The notes beneath the pieces are model-generated. The model did no database searches. It was given only the letters and a program-made list of their open reading frames with translations, and was not told the DNA's origin. Both the position numbers and the translations under genes were made by a program. Shown in pieces: positions 1 to 5,185 of a DNA stretch of 5,185 nt. The stretch comes from Opitutales bacterium (GTDB lineage Bacteria; Verrucomicrobiota; Verrucomicrobiia; Opitutales; Opitutaceae), in assembly GCA_021772595.1 (NCBI GenBank), contig JAJFLS010000798.1:1-5185 (forward strand). The letters are read 5' to 3'. How positions within the stretch are numbered: position 1 is the first letter of the stretch; every line of letters starts with the position of its first letter.

Positions 1-1143
1 AGCATCAGGCGAGAAATCGTAGTCGTGAGTACCGGGCTGGTTCATGGGAGTTACGCGTTCGGGCTCTTCGCTCCCGTCGAGACGCGCACGGTAAAGATAC
101 TTCTGAGTCCCATTGTCAGGCGACGCGTTATAGTAAAACCAACCTCCCGCTTCGTCCACCTTAATGCGTTCGATAATATCGCTGTCACCCGGCGTTAGCA
201 GAGCCAACTCTTTACCCTCGCGCGAGTAGATGTAGGCGTGCCGCCAACCATCCTTTTCGCTGATAACGATGAATGCGCGACCGTCTCGTATCCACTCTAG
301 TCCGACATTCTTGCGTATGCTCGCAATAACCCATGCGGGGTTCGATTCGCTGTAGATACTCGTAATTTCACCCGTGCGAATATCCGCTATGAGAAACTCG
401 CGCTGGTCCCGGAATCGGCTGAACGATTCCACAAGCAATTCATCGGAATTCCCAGCCCAACTGACCTGCCCAAGGTAGAATCCTTCTGCAGGTTCGGGAA
501 TAGAAAGCCAGCGCGTCTCACTGCCGTCTGCATCAACTACGCCAACGCGCAACGAGGCGATCGTCTCGCCTACCCGGGCGAAACGCGTCTCCCGGACTTC
601 CGGATAGGAGGGATCGCTCGGTTCAAGCATCGACCGTAACCTGACGCGGGAAAAGTCTGACTGCACAAAGGCGATGCGATTGCCATCCGGACTCCAAGCG
701 GCTCTTCCATTGCGAATGGAACCGTCATCTGCATTCTCTATCAAAGAAATGATCTCGCCACTATCAAGGTGGCGAACACTCAAATTCCCTTTCTCCGATT
801 CGACAATCCTCGTTCCGTCAGGAGATAAGGTATTAAACGGATCGCCCTCCTCAAACGGTTTCTCAAGAACTGTTCGTTCTCCGCTAGCCACAGTATAACG
901 CGCCTTCACTCTCTCACTCGCCCCGAGAATCGATTCGGAAACGGTGTAACCCGAACTATCAGGAAGCCACTCCGCGTTGAACGCCTTAGCGCGGAACTCG
1001 CGCTCCTCGTAAATGCCCCGCAAACGAATCTCCGCCTGCTTCAGAAGCGATTCATGGGAATTTTGACCATAAATCCCAGTTGAGCAAAGCGCATCAAGAA
1101 GACAGATACACGAGAAACCAGTAACAATACTTTTCTTTCTCAT
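1..1143 (-). CDS. S9B family (DPP IV-like) serine peptidase, N-terminal beta-propeller part, truncated by window edge
   Basis: I translated the minus strand from the ATG at 1143-1141: 381 codons stay open to the left edge, so the gene is cut there. Residues 1-26 form a likely signal peptide (RKK, then a hydrophobic stretch, cleavage near IYG-Q). Residues 50-381 match the DPP IV N-terminal beta-propeller family: WSPDGNRIAF (150-159), the TRFARVGET segment (186-194), SEKDGWRHAYIY (295-306), and YYNASPDNGTQKYLYR (337-352) followed by QPGTHDYDFSPD (369-380). In this family an alpha/beta-hydrolase domain with the Ser-Asp-His triad follows, so roughly 350 further residues should lie beyond the edge; none of the triad is visible here. 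The expected product is an exported exopeptidase that releases short, often proline-containing, N-terminal peptides. The family's usual DW(V/I)YEEE motif is absent, so strict dipeptidyl-peptidase specificity is doubtful. No good Shine-Dalgarno is seen. GC is higher than in the neighbouring peptidase gene. Family assignment is firm; specificity is not. Confidence 0.93.
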   Translation of the reverse strand, partial: MRKKSIVTGFSCICLLDALCSTGIYGQNSHESLLKQAEIRLRGIYEEREFRAKAFNAEWLPDSSGYTVSESILGASERVKARYTVASGERTVLEKPFEEGDPFNTLSPDGTRIVESEKGNLSVRHLDSGEIISLIENADDGSIRNGRAAWSPDGNRIAFVQSDFSRVRLRSMLEPSDPSYPEVRETRFARVGETIASLRVGVVDADGSETRWLSIPEPAEGFYLGQVSWAGNSDELLVESFSRFRDQREFLIADIRTGEITSIYSESNPAWVIASIRKNVGLEWIRDGRAFIVISEKDGWRHAYIYSREGKELALLTPGDSDIIERIKVDEAGGWFYYNASPDNGTQKYLYRARLDGSEEPERVTPMNQPGTHDYDFSPDA

Positions 1144-1156
1144 TCTATTTTAGAAT
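1142..1156. repeat. AT-rich dyad overlapping the S9B start codon
   Basis: ATTCTA (1142-1147), TTT, TAGAAT (1151-1156) is a perfect 6-bp inverted repeat with a 3-base loop. It includes two of the three bases of the S9B start codon (1141-1143). It could be an operator or an mRNA stem near the start, or chance in AT-rich DNA. No Shine-Dalgarno is evident in the same stretch. Confidence 0.4.
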
Positions 1157-1162
1157 ATGGTT

Positions 1163-1180
1163 AAAGAGCCCGATGGGCTC
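1163..1180 (-). terminator. Possible weak terminator or attenuator hairpin after the M1 gene
   Basis: GAGCCC (1166-1171), a GAT loop and GGGCTC (1175-1180) form a perfect 6-bp GC-rich stem. On the minus strand it is followed by TTTAA, only three Ts, so termination would be weak. It lies 59 bp past the M1 stop and 23 bp before the S9B start, where partial read-through into the S9B gene is possible. Confidence 0.35.
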
Positions 1181-1238
1181 AAGGATCAAGGCCAAGACGC
1201 AGCAAGGCAGTCGGTAGCTTGCAGGCGATTTGTCTGGT

Positions 1239-2897
1239 TCATCTTAGATCAGGTTCCTCCTTTTTCAGGAGTTTCCATTCTGCCAGCAATTTCGTGTCTG
1301 GATCCACAAGGAGCTGAACAGGTTCGCTTTCCACGGGAATCATAAACCGCTTGGATCTCTCATCAAGTTTCAGCGTTTCTGTGGTAGAAGGACTGCCATC
1401 TCCGTAGACGATCTCGATCTCAACCGGGATATCAAAATGGAATCCACCTCCCTGAACGTGGCTCAAAACGATTTCAAGTAATCCGCCATTTGAATCGTAG
1501 TCCCATTCGGCTTTCAACCTAGGATTCCCACCTTGATAAAGCCACTGCTGAAAGAATCCATCCAAATCCTGTCCAGACGCAGACTCCATCTCATGGATCA
1601 AGTCGCTCGTTGATGCATTGCCATTATAGAATTTCCGATAATAAGACCTTATCCCTTTACGGAAATCGACATCGCCAATTCTATTCCTCAACATGTGCAT
1701 AATCCAGGCACCTTTTTGATAGGTCATTCTCGTAGTCACATTGTCCATGTCGCTTAATTCGTCGTGCGCAATTCGATAATTCGGGTTCATATTGTAGAAT
1801 TCAAAAACAGTCTCCCGCGATTTCAGCAATCCTTCCACAAACGCATCCCTTCCGTATGCATGCTCGATAAACAGAAGCGTGAAATAGGTGGTGATCCCTT
1901 CACTTAGCCATACATCGTCCCAATCGTATTCAGTTACTGAATTTCCAAACCATTGATGAGCAATCTCATGAATAATCACGTTGCGCCAACGTTCTGTCCT
2001 TTCGCCTGTAACGGACTTGTCTCCATAAAAAATCGAGGAAGCGGCCTCCATTCCTCCCCCTACGCTATTAGACTGGATATTCGCTAACTTCTCGTAGGCG
2101 AACGGTCCCACATATTCCGAATAGAAGCTCAACGCTTGCTTGGTTGGCACCGCAAAATCGTAGAAGCCAGCATCTCGATCCTGCTTGTAGACCCACGTTT
2201 GAATAGACTTCCCATCAAACGTACCCACATATTGAACCGCAAACTCAGCCACTCCCAGCGCATACTGCCACACGGGGATCGGAACAGATTGTTTCCAATG
2301 AGTCTTCCTAATGCCCGCCTCCACTGTCGATTCCTCTTTCAGAAGACCGTTGGAAACCACCTTGTACTTTCCCGGAGCATAGACGATGAATTCGCTCGTG
2401 GCTTTGTCATAGGGATGGTCCACCAGGGGCAGCCAATTCCTGCCCTTGTTAGGCCAGTTTCCACTGAAGAATGTTCGGTCTCCATACTTATTTGGAGCAA
2501 TCTTCAATCCAGCGGCTGGTATTCCACTGTAAACAATTACAACCTGTCTGTGCTCATTATCCGTAGCAGAAGCCGCTAAGTGAATAAGAACCGTATCGTC
2601 ATGATGAACAAACTTAACTGGCTCGCCTTGTTCAGTAATGGCTTCAACAACCATCCCCTTCCCCTCCAGTTCATTGGACTTTTCTACAAAGTCCAATCTC
2701 AGCGTCTTCATTCCCTCTTTTCTAAAAGTGAAATCGATAGTCGCCTCGACTTTTATTAAATCCGTATCATCGCTTAAAACGATCTGAAAGGCATAGTTCA
2801 ATATATCGATGTCCGGATTCTTCGGATAATTATCCGCGAATACAGGCAAACAAGCCAGGGGCATCGTAATCCATAAAATATAATTGAGAATATTCAT
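1239..2897 (-). CDS. Exported M1 family zinc aminopeptidase (gluzincin)
   Basis: This 552-residue protein carries the complete M1 zinc site: HEIAH (310-314) plus Glu333, giving HEXXH-X18-E, inside the run HEIAHQWFGNS...WLSEG. Zinc ligands are His310, His314 and Glu333; Glu311 is the general base. Tyr393 in MTYQKGA is the expected transition-state tyrosine. The substrate-binding GxMEN motif reads GGMEA (281-285), with Ala replacing Asn. Residues 1-21 are a signal peptide (cleavage near VFA-DN), pointing to the periplasm or cell exterior. About residues 25-230 form the N-terminal beta domain (NWLPLVDHPYDKAT, 154-167), 235-458 the catalytic domain ending in QQWLYQGGNP (450-459), and 460-545 a short beta-rich tail. 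There is no large C-terminal helical domain as in PepN or ERAP, so this is a short secreted M1 type. The start is supported by AGGA upstream; the stop is TGA. It lies 95 bp before the S9B gene, and the two could be cotranscribed. Role: removal of N-terminal amino acids from peptides; substrate preference unknown. Confidence 0.96.
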   Translation of the reverse strand: MNILNYILWITMPLACLPVFADNYPKNPDIDILNYAFQIVLSDDTDLIKVEATIDFTFRKEGMKTLRLDFVEKSNELEGKGMVVEAITEQGEPVKFVHHDDTVLIHLAASATDNEHRQVVIVYSGIPAAGLKIAPNKYGDRTFFSGNWPNKGRNWLPLVDHPYDKATSEFIVYAPGKYKVVSNGLLKEESTVEAGIRKTHWKQSVPIPVWQYALGVAEFAVQYVGTFDGKSIQTWVYKQDRDAGFYDFAVPTKQALSFYSEYVGPFAYEKLANIQSNSVGGGMEAASSIFYGDKSVTGERTERWRNVIIHEIAHQWFGNSVTEYDWDDVWLSEGITTYFTLLFIEHAYGRDAFVEGLLKSRETVFEFYNMNPNYRIAHDELSDMDNVTTRMTYQKGAWIMHMLRNRIGDVDFRKGIRSYYRKFYNGNASTSDLIHEMESASGQDLDGFFQQWLYQGGNPRLKAEWDYDSNGGLLEIVLSHVQGGGFHFDIPVEIEIVYGDGSPSTTETLKLDERSKRFMIPVESEPVQLLVDPDTKLLAEWKLLKKEEPDLR

Positions 2898-2901
2898 TGT
2901 T

Positions 2902-2905
2902 TCCT
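2902..2905 (-). promoter_or_regulatory. Shine-Dalgarno of the M1 peptidase gene
   Basis: Read on the minus strand, AGGA lies four bases before the ATG (AGGAAACAATG). The spacing is short but usable, and it supports the start at 2897. No convincing -35/-10 promoter could be picked out between this site and the hairpin at 2970. Confidence 0.5.
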
Positions 2906-2961
2906 AGGAAGAGGCTAAATCGATCACCAATTTCTCACAAACGAAAGCACAAGTAACCCAT

Positions 2962-3087
2962 AAAAAAATAACCACAGATTGTATGTGTCGCTTCACTCGG
3001 TACACAGAGAGCACAGATGATTTGGTTGCGCGTTTTGATGAATGTTCTGCATAATTCTTATCTGTGTTCTCCGTGAAATCTGTGGTT
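2962..3087 (-). terminator. Probable terminator of the sulfatase gene formed by the repeat hairpin
   Basis: On the minus strand the hairpin's closing arm AATCTGTGGTT is followed directly by A and seven Ts (complement of the A-run 2962-2968). This is the layout of an intrinsic terminator, although the stem is longer and less GC-rich than usual. It lies 49 bp past the sulfatase stop and ends 65 bp before the M1 start, so it would separate the two transcripts. The plus strand has no comparable T-run after the hairpin. Confidence 0.55.
2970..3087. repeat. Long imperfect inverted repeat (dispersed intergenic hairpin element)
   Basis: The ends are a perfect 11-bp inverted repeat: AACCACAGATT (2970-2980) and AATCTGTGGTT (3077-3087). 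Inside, 3003-3020 pairs with 3058-3075 at 15 Watson-Crick pairs, two G-T pairs and one mismatch. The two stems are separated by 22 bases on the left but only one on the right; the left insert could fold by itself (TGTGT 2984-2988 with ACACA 3002-3006). The central loop is 37 bases. The CACAGA/TCTGTG style resembles non-coding repeats I recall from verrucomicrobial, planctomycete and Bacteroidota genomes, but copy number in this genome cannot be seen from one window. No transposase is present, so it would be a non-autonomous or REP-like element. Confidence 0.75.
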
Positions 3088-3135
3088 CAAAAATCTCCAT
3101 TATTTCTATGGAATGGCTGCGAAACCAACGCTCCT

Positions 3136-4680
3136 TCATTCGTAAAACTTCGTTTCCCCTGACAAAACATCTGCCCATCTGATAGGTTTGGTTTTCACGT
3201 ATTCCTTTCGTTCATTTGGAATATGTCGTTTCAATTGCTGAACAACTCCGGCGTATTCTGATTTCAATGCCAGATTTACCCACTCTTCAGGATCTTTCTT
3301 CAAGTCGTACAATTCCTCTCCCCCTCCATCGTAAAAGATATAGTGCCAGTTCCCTTTTCTAATCGAAAAATGATTGTTCGAATGCATGGAAATGACAGGA
3401 TAATCCCATACTTCGTCGTTGGGACTTTCAAGCAAGGGAACCAAGCTTCGTCCATTCACGCCTTGCTTGGATGGAAGATCGCAAAGCTCCGTTAGCGTGG
3501 GGAATATATCGATCAGCGAGACGTTCCGGTAGGAGTTAGAACCTTTCTGTTTCGATGCTGACTCACCCAGCAATTCATCTGGAACGCTAACCATCAAGAC
3601 GCAATTGATTAGATTCTCCCATAGGGCATGTTTTTGCCAATGTTCTTTTTCACCGAGCTGCCATCCATGATCGGAGAACACGATGACGATGGTATTGTCA
3701 GCATAGTCACTTTTCGCTAAGGCATCGAGTACTCGACCGGTCAAATCATCGGCATAATTGACGGACGCCAGGTAACCTTGAATGGCTTGCTTCCATTGAT
3801 CGGCTTCGATTACGCGTTTGTGATCGTTCCTTGCCCCAGCGAGCTTCTTTCCCGCAGCCGGAATATCTTCCAGGTCCCCCGCAAGTATTTTGGGCAATTG
3901 AATATCTTCGATGGGAAACTTGTCGAAATACTCCTGCGGTACATAAAGCGGGAGGTGGGGACGATATATCCCGCAGCCGAGAAAAAAGGGCTTGTCGCGC
4001 TTTTTGCCCAATTGATCGATCACCCACTTTGCAGATGCATAGTCGCCGGTTTCTTCCGTTGCATACGGGAGCGGAGCCCAATCAAACGCGATGTAGGTCC
4101 CCTTGGAATAAGGCATGTTCATGGTTACGCCTTTGGGATCGTCCTCGAGAATCTCATTGTCCTGTATACGGAATATTTTTCCGCCCGTCACAGGGTCGAT
4201 ATCCGGCAGGAAGTAATAGGGAAAGTGCTGTATCAAAGACGGATAGTATTCATTCCAAGACCTAGGATCGGGCATGTTGTTGTGAAACAGTTTTCCAGCT
4301 CCACCCGTCCAATAGCCCGCTTGTTTAAAATATTCGGGAAGGGTCGTTTCATCGGGTAAGATGTGCCTCCAGATCTGCGGATTCGTATACAGTCCGGTAA
4401 CATATGGCGCCTTGCCAGTCATCAACGCAGTCCTGGATGGGTTGCATGAAGGAGATGCGCAATAGGCATTCTGAAAAGCAATCGCTTCCTTGGCGAAGGA
4501 TGCCAGATTCGGCGTCAGCGCCTGCGGATGCCCACCCATCGGTTCAATCCAATCATTGAGATCGTCCAGCGAGATCAACAGCACATTGGGTTTGCCAGCT
4601 CCCATCGTCATCGATGCGGCAAGACCCAAGCCAAACGCTGCCACGAACGATCCTTTGATAATACTCTTCATATCCATCAT
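3136..4680 (-). CDS. Exported type I sulfatase, iduronate-2-sulfatase-like
   Basis: A complete 514-residue alkaline-phosphatase-superfamily sulfatase. The signature C-x-P-S-R is CNPSR (79-83); Cys79 should be oxidised to formylglycine, the catalytic nucleophile. Calcium ligands are Asp39 and Asp40 (SLDDLNDW) and Asp337 and His338 (SDHGWQLGE, 336-344). Substrate-site residues are Lys130 and His133 (GKLFH), His242 (RPHLPLYVP) and Lys350. GKLFH, YRPHLP and DHGWQLGEKEHWQKH are typical of iduronate-2-sulfatase-like enzymes (probably SulfAtlas S1_7), so a sulfated uronic-acid glycan is a plausible but untested substrate. Residues 4-28 form a signal peptide (K5, K9, hydrophobic 11-24, cleavage after A28); there is no lipobox. 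The start is ambiguous: Met1, Met2 and Met4 all occur, and the only SD-like GGA (4683-4685) is 2, 5 and 11 bases before them, so Met2 or Met4 may be the true start. No intact maturation enzyme gene lies in the window. The tail resembles the sulfatase remnant upstream. Confidence 0.96.
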   Translation of the reverse strand: MMDMKSIIKGSFVAAFGLGLAASMTMGAGKPNVLLISLDDLNDWIEPMGGHPQALTPNLASFAKEAIAFQNAYCASPSCNPSRTALMTGKAPYVTGLYTNPQIWRHILPDETTLPEYFKQAGYWTGGAGKLFHNNMPDPRSWNEYYPSLIQHFPYYFLPDIDPVTGGKIFRIQDNEILEDDPKGVTMNMPYSKGTYIAFDWAPLPYATEETGDYASAKWVIDQLGKKRDKPFFLGCGIYRPHLPLYVPQEYFDKFPIEDIQLPKILAGDLEDIPAAGKKLAGARNDHKRVIEADQWKQAIQGYLASVNYADDLTGRVLDALAKSDYADNTIVIVFSDHGWQLGEKEHWQKHALWENLINCVLMVSVPDELLGESASKQKGSNSYRNVSLIDIFPTLTELCDLPSKQGVNGRSLVPLLESPNDEVWDYPVISMHSNNHFSIRKGNWHYIFYDGGGEELYDLKKDPEEWVNLALKSEYAGVVQQLKRHIPNERKEYVKTKPIRWADVLSGETKFYE

Positions 4681-4710
4681 GTTCCGTTAATCAAATTTCG
4701 TCACAGGCAT

Positions 4711-4819
4711 CCTAGAGCAGCAGAGCCGCAAGTCCAGTCTGGGAACCAAATCCGGCAGGTTCCAGAGCCAATCGGCCTCCACCGCTGTAACCAAGCACCA
4801 CCACGCACGCCCCCGCCTT
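4711..4819 (-). pseudogene. Possible decayed C-terminus of a formylglycine-generating-enzyme (SUMF1)-like gene
   Basis: This stretch has no long clean frame with a start, but pieces in all three minus-strand frames recall the end of FGE-sulfatase domains. VRGGAW (4808-4791) resembles the conserved R-x-x-RGGSW motif; CGATTGGCT (4775-4767) sits where the RSA of the usual RSAxR would be; LEPAGFGSQTGL (4765-4730) and a frame-3 LRLCCS follow. Joining them needs at least two frameshifts. The match is a reading by eye and may be chance. If real, it is a broken paralogue of the sulfatase activator family beside sulfatase genes. Confidence 0.22.
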
Positions 4820-5110
4820 TTACCTCCAATACTTGTTGATGTAGTAAAGCATATCTTTACCATGACCCACATAGTCTTGGTACTCTTCCCTACTCTTGAA
4901 TGGAGGAATATGGAATGACCGTATCTCAACTGAGGTCTTCATCAAAGGAGCAGGATCTTGTGGAATATGCCGCCTCAATTCCTCCAACGTTGTTGCATAG
5001 CCTCGATCTTTTGCCAAGTTCTTCCATTCTTCAGGATCGGCATTATGATCGTTTAATTCTTCGCTTCCGTCAAGGTAGGTTGTATACCTAAATCTTTCAT
5101 TTCGGATCAC
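4820..5110 (-). pseudogene. Orphan C-terminal tail of a second type I sulfatase
   Basis: The 96-codon frame matches only the last part of a sulfatase: RNERFRYTTYLDGSEEL (3-19), DPEEWKNLA (25-33) and LRRHIP (45-50) correspond to the conserved RYRYI.Y.DGSEELYD..DP.EW.NLA...L..H.P ending. The intact sulfatase next door has the same pattern (EELYD, DPEEW.NLA, LKRHIP), so the two are homologues, though their last 40-50 residues differ. Everything needed for catalysis is missing: formylglycine motif, metal ligands and signal peptide. The GTG at 5110-5108 is unlikely to be a real start; the frame stays open upstream to a stop at 5149-5147, but sulfatase similarity stops near 5110. The canonical Tyr of EELYD is Asn here. 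Best read as the leftover of a gene cut by insertion or deletion. It ends 139 bp before the intact sulfatase start. Confidence 0.8.
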
Positions 5111-5185
5111 TAGTGTCCAGTTAAGAGGCTTTTTGAGATTGGTAAGTTAATGGTTATCATAGAGAAGAAGAGATTTTTTGATGTT
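5108..5185. mobile_element. Possible end of an insertion sequence abutting the sulfatase remnant
   Basis: From about 5111 to the right edge the sulfatase similarity is gone, all three minus-strand frames contain stops, and GC falls to 24 of 75 bases (32%). The junction is marked by the perfect 8-bp palindrome CACTAGTG (5108-5115), and TTAACTGGACACTA reads inward as in the terminal repeats of some IS4-type elements as I remember them. A short plus-strand frame opens at ATG 5150 (MVIIEKKRFFDV) and runs off the edge; a minus-strand frame ends in LLTGH-stop at the junction. Either could be transposase, but neither can be identified from so few residues. No second end or target-site duplication is visible. 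Confidence 0.33.

Noticed and set aside
674..898. Plus-strand open frame of 74 codons
   Set aside because: Antisense to the S9B propeller, which reads without interruption through this stretch.
1180..1222. Three CAAGG copies and a GCAAG/CTTGC 5-bp inverted pair
   Set aside because: Irregular spacing and short length are within chance expectation; no T-run follows to support a terminator.
1157..1345. Plus-strand open frame of 62 codons crossing the gap and the M1 3' end
   Set aside because: Overlaps the M1 C-terminus on the opposite strand, has no Shine-Dalgarno and no recognisable motif.
2136..2579. Plus-strand open frame of 147 codons
   Set aside because: Antisense to the well-supported M1 peptidase; composition looks like a shadow frame and no motif is seen.
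2906..2961. Promoter for the M1 gene
   Set aside because: Only poor matches such as TTGTGA with TAGCCT at 17-base spacing were found; too weak to call.
2993..3178. Minus-strand open frame of 61 codons
   Set aside because: It overlaps the sulfatase 3' end in another frame and runs through the hairpin repeat; the codons are explained by the repeat sequence.
3778..4359. Plus-strand open frame of 193 codons, and an overlapping 144-codon one at 3831-4265
   Set aside because: Both lie entirely antisense to the sulfatase, whose catalytic motifs are complete; neither shows a recognisable domain or ribosome binding site.
4687..4929. Minus-strand open frame of 80 codons before the sulfatase
   Set aside because: It overlaps the sulfatase remnant in a different frame and its Trp/Cys/Arg-rich sequence is not protein-like; only the possible FGE-like scraps in this area were kept, at low confidence.
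1..5185. CRISPR array, tRNA or rRNA genes, riboswitch
   Set aside because: No regularly spaced direct repeats, cloverleaf or conserved RNA segment was seen on either strand.

Overview
The window looks like part of a chromosome from an environmental, polymer-degrading bacterium. The best guess is the PVC group, probably Verrucomicrobiota or Planctomycetota. This rests on adjacent type I sulfatases of the iduronate-2-sulfatase-like kind, moderate GC (roughly 45-55% by hand count), and an intergenic hairpin ending in AACCACAGATT/AATCTGTGGTT, a repeat style I recall from such genomes. No rRNA, tRNA or ribosomal marker is present, so the phylum is an inference.

Every convincing gene lies on the minus strand, so transcription runs from right to left. 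From the right edge: (1) 5108-5185 is an AT-rich stretch without sulfatase similarity that may be the end of an insertion sequence; (2) 4820-5110 is the orphan C-terminal tail of a sulfatase whose catalytic part is missing; (3) 4711-4819 is a short non-coding stretch that may hold the decayed end of a formylglycine-generating-enzyme-like gene (weak); (4) 3136-4680 is an intact exported sulfatase; (5) 2898-3135 is intergenic and carries a long imperfect inverted repeat followed by a T-run, probably the sulfatase terminator; (6) 1239-2897 is an intact exported M1 zinc metallopeptidase; (7) 1144-1238 is a short gap with two small dyads; (8) 1-1143 is the N-terminal half of an exported S9B (DPP IV-type) serine peptidase that runs off the left edge.

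Together the intact genes encode exported hydrolases: one sulfatase that removes sulfate esters, and two peptidases that would trim peptides. This fits periplasmic or surface breakdown of sulfated glycan or glycoprotein material. The three may simply be neighbours rather than one operon, because a plausible terminator separates the sulfatase from the peptidases. I see no clear novel system. The points most worth checking are the gene-remnant zone at 4700-5185 and the hairpin element at 2970-3087.
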